Assembly (NCBI RefSeq): GCF_030272615.1
Contig: NC_081411.1
Coordinates: forward strand, 829,702,160 to 829,766,159
Length of the DNA stretch: 64,000 bases
From: Cryptomeria japonica
Lineage: Eukaryota; Streptophyta; Pinopsida; Cupressales; Cupressaceae
Direction: 5' to 3'
Shown here: positions 24,322 to 35,692 of the stretch, piece by piece
How positions within the stretch are numbered: position 1 is the first letter of the stretch
How the letters are laid out: every line of letters starts with the position of its first letter
Program-made: the position numbers and the translations under genes
Notes under the pieces: generated by a model
Database searches by the model: none
Seen by the model: only the letters and a program-made list of their open reading frames with translations
What the model was told of the DNA's origin: nothing

Positions 24322-25136
24322 AAGTGTTTTCCCTATTTTTCAGATTTTGTCTCACTTGAGCTTAAATTTTGAAACACTTAGAGATTGAATCTTGGAAAAA
24401 GTCAATAATATAAAAGATAGCTCTCTGAGTGTACTTTTCAAATATGTAATTTATTTTAATACCCACATAATAAAAAATAACTTTTTGAATGGAGTTCTAA
24501 AAACTATGTTTTAAAAATGCATGTTTCAGGACCATACCATGCATGTGTACGACCCACACTTTTTGAAACAATTAAAATTATTTTCTCAAACCGTTTTGGG
24601 AAATGGTTTGTAACACATTGAAGATTGATGAGCATATTTTTCTATATTTTTTTTTCAAATATATATTTTTTAATTAATTTTTTAATGGCCGTAATTATCT
24701 TTTTAAAAATTTGACGTAAACTTAGCATTTTTTGATTTTTTTTTTTTTTAAATTGAAAAGAATTTTGTGTAGATTGATGACATATAATTTGTTTTTCAAA
24801 ATTCATTAAAATAAATAAGTTATTAAATTAAGAAAATTAGTTAATATTTCAAATTTATGAACCTGATTTACTATAAATTAAATGAAAAATAGTTAAAATA
24901 ATCAATTTTTAAATTAATTTACATATTTAGAATCTAGACAGTATAATCTGAAATGGGTTTCAATTCCGTATAAAAATTCTTTGATTAGAGGCATGTAAAC
25001 TATTTCATTTCATCATATTTGTGCTTTCATTCATGGAGCTTTGAATTTGCAGGTTCATGTCTCAGGTGTGGCCATCCCAGGCCTATCCCAGGCCTAATCT
25101 CAAGGCAAGTGGTGGATTGTGAATTCAAATTTTGCA

Positions 25137-25310
25137 TAATGGGCCCCCATTTTATAAACGGGGGCCCGTTTCATTTTTTGCCCGTTGGATTTAACAACGG
25201 GCACCCGTTTTTAAAACGGGGGCCTGTTATTTAAATAATAGGCCCCCGTTATTAAAACGGGGGTCCCGTTATTTAAATAACGGGCCCTCGTTTCTAAGTA
25301 ACCGTTACTG
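25137..25310. repeat. Left cluster of AACGGGGGCCCGTT palindromes
   Basis: At least six copies of AACGGG(G)GCC in both orientations lie in an otherwise AT-rich region. Two long near-perfect palindromes, 25215-25250 and 25256-25292, are each centred on ATTTAAAT. The same words occur near the right end (35458-35625), so this is a subterminal repeat. Subterminal repeats of this kind are transposase-binding sites in several plant DNA transposons. That role is inferred here. Confidence 0.75.
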
Positions 25311-25470
25311 TAAAAAAAAAAATAGATTGCATCGATTTACCACACTATCATTGAAATCCGTACTGACAAAGATGTTTTACATCATTTGGCAGTACTTTTT
25401 AATATTTTTTACACGATTTTTTGAAGAACTCAATAAAAAAATATTATTTTTTGAAGATGAGTTTGTAAAA

Positions 25471-28400
25471 ATGGGTTCTAAGCAACGTCAAAAGAAAAAA
25501 AAGAGGACAATGACAGTGGACGAAATTCAAGCACAAAGAGAGAAGGAGGCAAAATGCCAAAGAGATCGAAGATCACAACAACGGCAATTGAATAACACTT
25601 CTGAAGCATCTAGTTCAGTACCCATTGTAGATGAGACCATTGAAGACATCATGATGGATGCAAGAAATTTAGAACCACACACGGGTATGACTGTTGTTGC
25701 AAATGTTGATGTGGATGCAAATCCTAGTATGTTTTTAAATCCTGATGACTATGATGCCAATCAAATTGCTGATTTAAATGAAGCTGGATATAAATTTCAT
25801 ACACCAATATGAAAAGAAATAAAAATTGAAAATATTACACCACCATCTCTAAAAGAAAATGAATGTAATTTGTTTACTATTGATAGCAATGTGCTAGATA
25901 ATCTTAATGGGTTAGTTTCTTGGAGACAAATCAGAACACATGCAAACAGATTATATAAACAATTTTTCTATAATAAAAAGTTAGGATTCCAATGTCAATT
26001 AATGCTACAATTAATAAAAATGTTAAAAATGCGTAAAGTTATGAAAAAAATAGGTATTTATGCAAAACCAAAAAGAAAAGATGAATCATATAAGCAAGTT
26101 GTATCTATTGTTGCCAGTGCCATCGATTCTATAGGAAAAACAAGTCGATCTAAAGATAAGAATGCAGCACGTAGAGTTATAACGACTGCTATAGTTGACA
26201 AAATGATTGTTAGTAAAAGAATGTTAAGTGATATAAGTGGCTATTTGAACTTATATCATAGAACCTTGTCAAGAGCGGCCAAAAGAAGAGACACAATTGA
26301 AATTGATCCACTAAACCATTGTTGGAGTTTTAGTGGTAGACTTCAAAGGTCAGACATGAAATTAAATGATGAAACTAAACAATTAATTGCAAAATTTTGG
26401 CATGATAACACTAGAGTTTCATCAAATGCTAGAGATGTTTTAAAGTTAAGGGTGGGATCAAAAATTCGTGATCCTCATCCAAAACATCTTCTTGACATGA
26501 CTCAAACTGAATTCTTTAAAAAATTTAGTGATGAATCTGTGTTAATGAATTTACGAATTAGTCAAAGATCATTTGAAAAATGCAAACCCTGGTATGTTAA
26601 AATCAATAAACAAAGAATATCTTGTTGTTGTAAAACTCATGTCCAGTTTCGTTACTATTATGATGTTTTTTGATATATTCGTTGTATGTTGCATGGTAAT
26701 GATCTTGTGCAGGATTGTGGTGTTTATGTTCCTCCTGAAACTATAGAAGATTTTATTGGAAGTTTATTTTGTAAACCACCTAATGAACAATTATTTCTTT
26801 CCAGTTCATGAATTTATGGTCTTTGCAATTTATGTGGGAACTATTCTTTGATAGGTGAATGTTTGCATGAACATGTTTCATCTGAGTTTGAACAAAAAAT
26901 GGTTGATGTTAGGAGATTTAAAAATATAGAATACCCTCTAAAGGATGGAAAGATGGGGAAACGTTTAGAATTGATTACAGAACATAATAGTGTGAATGCA
27001 TTTATTAGTGAGTTTAAAACTCATATTGTTCCAAAATATGTGAAACATTCCCAACATGCCCGATGGCTTGATGGACAGTTTCGCATATGCAAGAACACAT
27101 TTCCAGTTGGAACAATAGTATCAGTTGTGGATTTTGCAAAAAATTATACTCTAAAACCACAAGAGGAAACTCAATCACAATACTACAACTCTGTGCAAGT
27201 GGCCATATTTGTGCACATTATATATAGACATGACCATGACAGTACAGAAGATAACAGAAAATTTTGGAGGGAGTATCATTTCTATGTTAGTGATAATCGA
27301 TTACACTCTTCTGAGTTTGTCCAACATTGCTTCGAGGTATTTTATGATAATCTTAAGGAAAGAGAAATTGACATGAAACAACATATGATATGGTTAGATA
27401 ACTGCACTGGACAATTAAAAAATGCAAGAATGTTTTATTGGCTATGCAAAGTTCACAAGATAACCAATGTCCAACATTTATGGAGTTTTTTTGAAGCGGT
27501 ACATGGTAAGGGGGAACACGATGGAGCCAGTGCCTGTATAAAAAGAGCTCTTGCTAGAGAACAATTGAAATTCGAGGATGCAGTGAAATTCAGAGGTGCT
27601 CGTGCAGTTGTAGATTGGTGCAATTCAAAGTTGTCAAAAGGATCAACTGAAAACTCTGCAATTCTACGTTTCTTCTGGTTGATAAAGGAAGATAGTATTC
27701 CTATTCGACATTATTGTAATACCATCATTGGATCAGCTAAATGGCATTCATTTAAGAGTTCTAATTCAAACACATGGACTATATTCACAAGGCAACTTGC
27801 TTGCTTTTGTCAGTTTTGTGTTTCTGAAGATTGGGAATTTTGTGAGAATAAAGAATGCGTTGAAGAATGGCAACAAAGATCATTGACACCCATAGATGCA
27901 AATGATCCGTATGAAAGAACTGATGAAGATATGGATCAAATGTTTGCATCAAATGACTATGATCGTATTTCAGATCTTATACAACAAGGTAAAATTATTT
28001 TTGAAATTTGTTTTGATTTATTAAATAGTACATAAATTTATGAAATCTTACAGTGTATATTTTTGTTTTTATTTCTCATTAAATATTAAAATAAAATTGT
28101 TTTGTGCACAGGACATGTCTATGCTATTGTTGCACCAGAGGACAATGAAGAGGGGACAGAGTATTGGTTGGCTCGATGTGTAGAGCCAAAACATAAGCTA
28201 ACTACTCCACGAGTAGATGGTGATGGTTATGACTATCCAACAAGATCTGTGGTTGTTGTTGACACTTGGCTACGCAAATATCTAACAAGAAAGAATGGAT
28301 TGCCCACATTTGAAGATTATGAATTAGAGAAGAAGATTATAGATTACTCGCATTTGGTAGTGGCAACTAATATAAAATTGGATAGATATCGTGGCAGGCC

Positions 28401-28497
28401 TGCTAATAAACAATTATGGACTCTCTCTATGGAAGAGCACGAGACAATTATAGATGCTTTGCAAAAGAGAGAGGATGCAGATGGTATAACGGAATGA
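25471..28497 (+). pseudogene. DDE-like transposase of the 11.4-kb transposon, three in-frame stops
   Basis: A single frame runs from ATG 25471 to a GT donor after 27988. A 123-bp intron (27989-28111) follows, and exon 2 is 28112-28497. The total of 2904 bases is divisible by three and gives 967 codons. Three TGA codons at 25810, 26671 and 26809 (codons 114, 401, 447) interrupt it. The N-terminus is very basic (K-Q-R-Q-K-K-K-K-R). The middle has a Cys-rich stretch (I-S-C-C-C-K-T-H, later C-N-L-C-G). The presumed catalytic core has V-D-F-A-K-N-Y (D554), W-L-D-N-C-T-G-Q-L-K-N-A (D643) and H-G-K-G-E-H-D-G-A-S-A (E682/D684), followed by a C-rich C-F-C-Q-F-C segment. The spacing suggests a DDE/D RNase-H-fold nuclease. 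I do not recognise the superfamily. An upstream in-frame ATG at 25372 is an alternative start. Confidence 0.75.
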
Positions 28498-29396
28498 ATC
28501 TAGTAAAATTTTGTTTCAGGTCTACCACAAGTAGAGGGCATCAATGAAAACAAAGTTATTTAAATAGACTATTTATTTTATTTTAGATATGTCTTCTTGA
28601 TTACATTTTGTGTACAATATACATAAATGAGAGACTACTGGTCAAATTTATGAATGAGATAATTATGTTTTAATCAAGTTCTATTCATTATATTTGTTAA
28701 ATGATACTTTTTAATTTAGAATATGTTATAATTATAAGATATGTTTCGATACTTAGTTCATGATGTATGCACATTTAGTTTATCTAATCACAAGAACTAT
28801 TTAAATGAAATTCCAAAAATAAAATTACAAGTCCACATAATGCCTATAAAGTTGTTTAAGCACAACTTCCATAAATAAAATTTCAAGTCCACATAATATA
28901 TAAAGTATGCACAAAATTTCAAGTCCACATAATTTCAAGTCAATATATATGATCTAATGTGCACATAATTTCAAGTCCACATAATATCTAATGTGCACAA
29001 TACACATAAAGTATGCACATAATATATATGATCTAATCCTATTATGAAACTATCCATATATATAAAGTATGTGTGTGCATGTGTAAACAAATATGTAAAG
29101 CTCGTAAAATAGTACATATCAGAGCCAAATAAACAGTAAAATTTCAAGTCCACATAATCCATATAATATCTAATCCATATATATGTCTAGATGGTAACAT
29201 GATGTTCACTCCACATAATATCTAATGTGCACAAAATATATAAAGTATGCACAAAATATATATGATCTAATCCTATTATGCAACTATCCATATATATAAA
29301 GTATGTGCACGTGTAAACAAATGTGTAAAGTCCATAAAAAAGTACATATCAAAGCCAAATAAACAGTAAAATCTAAGTGCTATCATCAATAACATC
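28498..29396. repeat. AT-rich intergenic region with direct duplications
   Basis: This is the space between the two convergent genes. The phrase AAGTCCACATAAT recurs at least five times between 28830 and 29160. A block of about 165 bp containing TATGATCTAATCCTATTATG and ending GCCAAATAAACAGTAAAAT is present twice, at about 28985-29145 and 29217-29371. No coding potential is seen. Confidence 0.65.
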
Positions 29397-30242
29397 TCAT
29401 GGTCTCTTGTCCCCGGGACGTGGTCCAGATCCACCTGTCTCATGCTGTACAATAAAAAAATAATATTAAAATATTACTTGAAATTAACTATTAAAAGAAT
29501 CATTTATCAAATATAGTAGAATTCATAAATTAAGTTACAAACTTACCATATGCTCATCAGATCCTGTAGCAGTATCTCTCTTGTCCCCGGGACGTGGTCC
29601 AGATCCACCTCTCTCATGCTGTACAATAAAAAAATAATATTAAAATATTACTTGAAATTAACTATTAAAAGAATCATTTATCAAATATAGTAGAATTCGT
29701 AAATTAATTTACAAACTTACCATATGCTCATCAGATCCTGTAGCAGTATCTCTCTTGTCCCCGGGACGTGGTCCAGATCCACCTGTCTCATGCTGTACAA
29801 TAAAAAAATAATATTAAAATATTACTTGAAATTAACTATTAAAAGAATCATTTATCAAATATAGTAGAATTCATAAATTAAGTTACAAACTTACCATATG
29901 CTCATCAGATCCTGTAGCAGTATCTCTCTTGTCCCCGGGACGTGGTCCAGATCCACCTCTCTCATGCTGTACAATAAAAAAATAATATTAAAATATTACT
30001 TGAAATTAACTATTAAAAGAATCATTTATCAAATATAGTAGAATTCGTAAATTAATTTACAAACTTACCATATGCTCATCAGATCCTGTAGCAGTATCTC
30101 TCTTGTCCCCGGGACGTGGTCCAGATCCACCTGTCTCATGTTGTACAATAAAAAAATAATATTAAAATATTACTTGAAATTAACTATTAAAAGAATCATT
30201 TATCAAATATAGTAGAATTCATAAATTAAGTTACAAACTTAC
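29397..30242 (-). repeat. Five-copy 174-bp tandem array of exon plus intron
   Basis: The marker CCCCGGGACGTGG recurs at 29411, 29585, 29759, 29933 and 30107, exactly 174 bp apart. Each full unit holds a 72-nt minus-strand exon (acceptor TTGTACAG, donor GTAAGT) and a 102-nt intron. The exon encodes 24 residues beginning H-E-T/R-G-G-S-G-P-R-P-G-D and ending S-D-E-H-M. Units alternate between two types in both the exon (ACA versus AGA codon) and the intron (TTCATAAATTAAG versus TTCGTAAATTAAT), in the order A-B-A-B-A. The array therefore grew as 348-bp dimers. Confidence 0.93.
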
Positions 30243-31831
30243 CATATGCTCATCAAACCCTCTAGCAGTATCTTGTGCAGTATCAACACCAAATGCAGTG
30301 CTAGCTAACTCCTGTACAAGGTCAAATTCAAAGTGTCCAATTAAATCTTAAATTAAGAGTCAAAATAAGATCAAATTAAGTATTACATATTAATACCTCA
30401 AAGGATGTCGATGTGCGTTCAAATTGGCTCTAATCAAAATTATGAGGATAACCTATCCTAATGGTAGTGTCCACCTGCATACATGCATTTAATGAAATCA
30501 TATTTAGTGAACATATATATGTGTACTAAATAATTTCAAGTTAAGTTACAATATTGTAAGAGTTCATATTTAATTTAAGAATTATAAGATACATACCATA
30601 GATGGTGTCACAATAGTCAGACCCTCTTCTCGATGTGATGTGGAGGGTCCCTCATGACCTGAATCCTGGAGAAAGAAGCATTCAATGTATCAACATGAAA
30701 ATTTATATAGTATACGATGATAACATATTAACTTAAAAATATCTAGTACAATGTCTAGATAGAAATTTATACTATACCCCATAAGGTGTGCCGAGTTTTG
30801 TTCTAGTAGATGCAATATTGACTCTAATATTAGGCGTAGTCCTTATCTACATAAACAAAATTTATTTAATGAAGTATTAGATTGTATAAAAAAAGAGATG
30901 CACTTAGTTTATAACTATATTTAATGAAGTACAAAAAAAAATTTGACATGTACATGTATATATATCTATACCTAGTCAAGATGAACATCTGAGCAAAGAA
31001 AATCCATATAAGATGTCATCATACTATCATCTACTGCATCATGCTCATCTGGAACTGAAGTAGATCTTGCAGCAATAGTAGGACCTACACACGTCTCATG
31101 ACAACTCGAACACATATGTGGCATCCATCGAGGAGCAGATGCCATGTGAGCAGCTTGCTCACTCAGGTTACCTGTGAGGGAAGTCAAAGCATCTAATGTC
31201 GAAATGAATGATGTATTTTGGACATCTATAGGAATCGATGGAGCAACAAGTGGAACTATGGGTGGATCCGGTAGGGGATTATTACTCCGTGCCCCTAATC
31301 TATGCTGTGGCATTCCATGACCAACACCCTGGAATGATTTAATATCAAAATAATTTGGTTTTTGGTTCATTACAAACTCACAGTATAATTTCTTCAAAAA
31401 ATAAAAAGGGACCTCATGATTATGATGTGGTGGATAATCAAAAACCATCCACCATCTATCCCAAAAGTATCTAGCCATTTCTGGATGCACACACCACCTA
31501 ATTGAAATTCTTTTCTGGTTAGGTTGCATTGGTTCTCTTGTTTTTGGGTTGGTAAAATATGGACATAAATGAGCTTTGGTTATTTTCAAATCAGTGATTT
31601 TTCTATAAGTTAACCATCGGCATAAAAATCACGCAACTCTTGTCGTCGTCTATGAAATTGATCTAATTGAGAATCAACAGATCTAACTGACTCGACAACA
31701 GTTTGCATTGATTTTGCAAACTCTACAAGATGGGGTGGCATGACTTGCTCATTTTGGATAGCAGCAATGTTTTGTTCAATGACTTGTAGGTTTTCATTAA
31801 TTCATTCTCTTAAACGAATTTCATCCAATCT

Positions 31832-31905
31832 AGGGGGTGGTGGTGGTGGTGGTGGTGGTGGAGGTGGAGGAGGAGGAGGAGGGGGTTGTGGTGGGGGATT
31901 TTCAC
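31832..31905. repeat. GGT/GGA repeat encoding polyproline on the minus strand
   Basis: A run of about 18 GGT, GGA and GGG triplets, interrupted near 31887 by TTGTGG. On the minus strand it reads as CCN proline codons in frame with ATG 31936. The plus-strand glycine ORF through it is a shadow. Confidence 0.8.
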
Positions 31906-31936
31906 CTAATAGTTCATCTATGTCAAAGACATCCAT

Positions 31937-33860
31937 GATAGCAAAGAACTCCTGCATATATAAAGATATACATGAATTATATACAACTCTATGTCAAAGA
32001 AGAATCTATTTTACTAAATTAAAAAAAAACATTTATAAATAGTAACATTTCTATGTTGTTGAATGAGATAAATTCATTTCTTGTAAAATGCATCAACTAT
32101 TAAAATCAATATAAAATATTTCATACATAAGATCAATAAAGAAGTGAGAAATAAGATGATCCTCCTTCTAGTGTAAGAATATATAGCATGGAAACAATAT
32201 TACTAAGACAACATAATATTTTGTTAACTTTAACTTAAAGTTATTTTGAAAAATGCACGTGTGTGTTTGGATGCTCCATATTTCTAGTGTTTTAGTGTAC
32301 ACATGATAATTTATTAGAATTCAATTACATAGTTTTGAGATAATTGCCATCAATTCATATTACATTGATTAGTCTTCAGACAGTCTTAAAAAAAAACTAA
32401 TCTCCCATGACTATAAATGACATACTTAAAACATATTATATTCTAAGTGGTTGTCATGTAAAGACAAAACATCAAAACTTTTGAAGAGTTAAGCATATTT
32501 CACCATTAAATTTCTCCCATAATCAAATCTACACAAGATTATAATTTACAAAACCTTCAAAAAATATTATTTCCTATAAATCATTTATTATAAAACTCCG
32601 CAATCATTTGTTTTCATATATAATCTTTCTATAAAATTTAAGATATCAATCCATACACAAATTCTCTTACAAAGTTGAATAAGAAATGAAACTCTTACAT
32701 AAAAATCAACACAACATGCCAACAATTAAAAACAAAATTAACCTTGCAATATTTACTTTTAAAATAATCAATTTCAACAATATTTTACACATGCATTTAT
32801 AATTATCAACTAGAATATTATTTTGACTAACATTCCAAATAAAATTCCTAACATACTATATGATCCTCATTAATACGCATCCATAATATTTCTTTAACGG
32901 ATACATCTCCTTCAAATCATCACATCGTAATGCTTTTTATTTTAATAATTGAAAGCTTTAGGAATGCACTCACGCACAAAGGGGTCCACTATCATACTTG
33001 CAAGCACTTAATTATTAAGTCAATGAACAAACTACAACTCAATGAAGCTAAAAAAGTGATGCAAGCCTATTTTTAAATATCCCAATTCCTTTCGTTGACC
33101 TAATACTTTTAGTGGCAACCATTTTAAAATTTTGTATTAATCAAAGAGAATATTTTAGGGAAAAAATGCAGTGTTGGCACTTTATGAAAATAAAGGTTTT
33201 TAAGACTCTAGAGACTTGTTCATCACAATATTTTATTGTTTAATATGCAAAATTTTGAAAGATTTTGATATGTATAGACAAATTAAATTTTTCATATAAT
33301 TAGAGGTGAAATCAATTTTGAATTCTACCTCAATGATTGAGGGGATCTTACAATTTTGACTTTAAATATAGCTTCATTTATACTCTTTCATAAATAAACT
33401 AAAATAGAAGCTATAAAGAATTGCTAAATTATAGCAATATATGTGTATGCAAGCAAGCATAAAAAATAGGATGTAAGGTGCTTAAATTGGCAAGATAGGA
33501 TGTAAGGTGCTTAAATTGGCAACATAACATTGCATTACAAGAGTTCTTGAAAATAGCTCATATAATGATTTATTTAGTCATGAAGGATAGAGGATTAAAT
33601 ACTAAGATTGTTTTGAGAGATCAATGGAGTAGATTGATTGAAAGGATTGTGTGCATTAGAAGCTTCCAAGTGGCAACTTAAATGTTTGGTGCACATGAGG
33701 AGTTCATGATCCAAGAAATTTTTGAGGAAAAGGTCTTCTTAGGGGCGTATACACCAAGATGTTGTAAAAAAAGGTAGCCAAATGACCAAAAAAAGATAAA
33801 CACGAGTGCGTTATTGGGAAATTCATTTAACGCATTTGAGGTCCTTTTTGTAGTGTTTTT
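31937..33860. other. AT-rich interior of the transposon; no gene seen
   Basis: This is nearly 2 kb without a supported gene. One short direct duplication of about 29 bp (containing GGATGTAAGGTGCTTAAATT) lies at about 33468-33525. The region upstream of 31936 would hold the promoter of the minus-strand gene, but no convincing TATA box stands out in this AT-rich sequence. Confidence 0.5.
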
Positions 33861-33869
33861 TTCTTACAC

Positions 33870-34110
33870 TATCCTAGGCTTGTTTACACTATCGTAGGTT
33901 CATTAGGACTATCGTAGGTTCATTAGGACTATCCTAGGTTCATTAGGACTATCCCAAGTTCATTATGGCTTTCTTAGGCTCATTAGGACTTTCTTAGGTT
34001 CATTAAGATTGCCCTACATTCATTAGGATCATTTGAGGCTCATTGGGACTATCATATGTTCATTGTGATTGTCCTAGGTTCATTAATTTGATTCATGTGT
34101 TCATTAGGAC
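33870..34110 (+). repeat. Degenerate 20-21-bp tandem repeat
   Basis: About eleven imperfect copies of a unit reading TTCATTAGGACTATCCTAGG, degrading toward the right (from about 33990). No ORF follows the repeat. It lies in the right half of the DNA transposon. Confidence 0.8.
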
Positions 34111-34825
34111 TATCTCACATTCTCAAATAGCTTCAACTAATATCTTAAATTAACTATTTTTAAAAAAAATAGCTCCTTAACAATTTAATATTATATACAA
34201 TCGAATATGATTTCAACTTCAAACCTTGTGCACCTTTTAAAACCAAAAGATGTTGTTAAAACCATTCTTCTAATATTAGCTTAATCATAACATAATCTAA
34301 TAAATCTTCCTCAAAATATCTACCAACTTCAAATCATATATTAAATCTTTTATAATATAAATTACATTCTAGATATACCAATATACTTCTAAAGATATTC
34401 AAAATACTTCTTGGGAATTATATTTTTCAAATCTTTTGGATGTATATATAATTAGCACCCCATTTAGAAAACTCATTATCAATCGACATTATAAATCAAG
34501 AATATTTTTAATTTTGTATTAATGAATTATATATTTGGCATATTAGCTTCCTTTATGAACCTATGTAAACCAAACTCCAATTTTAGTAACTTATCTAGCT
34601 TTGCTCTAAAATTGTGTCCATAATTGATCCTTTTATACCATCACATGACATAATAGGACCATAATAGGACCTTTATGCCATGACATGGCATAAACCTAAG
34701 CCTAAACTTTCATATCTAAAATTTGAAGAGTAATGTTAATTACTTTTAAGGTTATACTAATTTAGTGGTAACTTTTGTATTGCCTAATGAGGATTAAGAA
34801 CAATTTAGGTACATATGTTCAGTTT
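34111..34825. other. AT-rich interior of the transposon; no gene seen
   Basis: There is no open frame or repeat that I can support, apart from a short duplicated phrase ATAATAGGACC with CATGACAT near 34645-34690. Confidence 0.5.
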
Positions 34826-35090
34826 TATTTCAATTTCATTTTTGAACATTTTTGTTTTTGTTTCCATTTCATTTTCGGTTTTTTGTTTGTGTCGATTTCA
34901 TTTTCGAACGTTTTTGTTTTTGTTTCCATTTCATTTTCGGTTTTTTGTTTGTGTCGATTTCATTTTCGAACGTTTTTGTTTTTGTTTCCATTTCATTTTC
35001 AGTTTTTTGTTTGTGTCGATTTCATTTTCGAACATTTTTGTTTTTGTTTCCATTTCATTTTCAGTTTTTTGTTTGTGTCGATTTCATTTT
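34826..35090 (+). repeat. 62-bp tandem repeat, about four copies
   Basis: The marker GTGTCGATTTCATTTT recurs with GTCGA at 34891, 34953, 35015 and 35077, a constant 62-bp period. Each unit contains TTTTTGTTTTTGTTTCC. Because 62 is not a multiple of three, all three plus frames stay open and yield Phe-rich ORFs that I do not accept as genes. Confidence 0.9.
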
Positions 35091-35457
35091 GTTAATTATC
35101 TAGGTTTGGTTTTGGTTTCTAAATTTGTTGATTACGGTTTAGGGTTAACTGTTCAAAAATATTTTAGATCAAAATCAAGAATTTACAAATATAAAAAATA
35201 ATTTATTTATATGCTACTATTAAAAAAAACTAAAATAATAAAAAAAAAACTAAATAATACACACAAAAAAAGGAAAAATATACAAGAAAATTATGAAATG
35301 TGAAAATAGATGACTGAATGTGTACCTGGGATAGTGGTGGAGGCTTGAAGTGGAAACCATAGCACGGGGACCCGTTTTTGATCTCCTCTTGTCAACTAAC
35401 AGTAATGGTGAAAATGAAAAATTGTCCAAAAAAATGATAAAAATAGAATTTCAAAAT

Positions 35458-35625
35458 GGGCCCCCGTTTTGTTTATAAACGGGGGCTCGTTTTGTCCATA
35501 TATGGGGGCCCGTTTTTTAGAAAACGGGGGCCCATTTTATTTGGCTTCGGCACCCCGTGACCTTTCGGCTCAGGAGGCCGAACCATTAACGGGCCCCCGT
35601 TTTTTAAAAACGGGGGCCCATTTTG
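35458..35625. repeat. Right cluster of AACGGGGGCCC palindromes
   Basis: It contains the same words as the left cluster in both orientations. It includes a perfect 29-bp palindrome at 35591-35619 (arms of GGGCCCCCGTTTTT around a single T) and a weaker one at 35458-35487. It lies only about 40 bp inside the right terminal repeat, whereas the left cluster is about 860 bp from its end. Confidence 0.78.
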
Positions 35626-35665
35626 TGGAGCGCATTTTCCAACGCGCAGACTTCCGTGAATTTGT

Positions 35666-35688
35666 GACTCATTAGCTTGCACATACCC
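35666..35688 (-). repeat. Right terminal inverted repeat
   Basis: Read on the minus strand it begins GGGTATGTGCAAG and ends ATGAGTC, pairing with 24278-24300. CTTA (35689-35692) follows as the target duplicate. Confidence 0.8.
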
Positions 35689-35692
35689 CTTA

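Larger units (their letters stand above)
29397..31936 (-). pseudogene. Second gene of the 11.4-kb transposon: multi-exon, polyproline, repeat-exon tail
   Basis: On the minus strand ATG 31936 opens an acidic start (M-D-V-F-D-I-D-E-L-L) and a polyproline run (about 31905-31835). It meets a TGA at 31804-31802, shifts frame near 31615, then stays open from 31589 to a TAG at 30974-30972, directly before a GT donor. That stretch has W-C-V-H-P-E-M-A-R-Y-F-W and a Cys-containing C-S-S-C-H-E-T-C. Small exons follow, all phase 0 with GT/AG borders: 30846-30778, 30665-30597, 30474-30397 (with a TAG at 30432-30430), 30311-30243, four repeat exons of 72 nt (30140-30069, 29966-29895, 29792-29721, 29618-29547), and a last exon 29444-29397 ending in TGA. 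The function is unknown. Convergent placement with the transposase suggests an accessory transposition protein. Confidence 0.65.
24278..35688 (+). mobile_element. 11.4-kb two-gene DNA transposon, superfamily not assigned
   Basis: Terminal inverted repeats of 23 bp (24278-24300 and the complement of 35666-35688) match at 18 positions, sharing GGGT, GTGCAAG and ATGAGTC. They are flanked by a duplicated CTTA (24274-24277 and 35689-35692). The flanks belong to a diverged tandem repeat whose sister copies near 24106 and 24190 read TCTTATAtGAGATG and TCTTATACGAGATG, so they show the empty site. Inside are a plus-strand DDE-like transposase gene (25471-28497), a convergent multi-exon minus-strand gene (29397-31936), GC-rich palindrome clusters near both ends and three tandem-repeat fields. 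A 3-bp TTA duplication is an alternative reading, but 4 bp makes the ends symmetrical. Confidence 0.82.

Noticed and set aside
29397-30242. Regular direct repeats resembling a CRISPR array
   Set aside because: Whole 174-bp units are near identical with no unique spacers, the genome is plant nuclear, and each unit contains a spliced exon.
31740-32042. Plus-strand ORF with a long glycine run
   Set aside because: It is the antisense shadow of the polyproline stretch of the minus-strand gene.
34775-35201. Phe-rich ORFs in all three plus frames
   Set aside because: They are produced by a 62-bp tandem repeat without stop codons.
24278-35688. Classification as a CACTA or PIF/Harbinger transposon
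   Set aside because: The ends do not begin CACTA, and the protein lacks the signatures I know for those transposases. A TTA-based 3-bp target remains possible, so this is only a provisional rejection.
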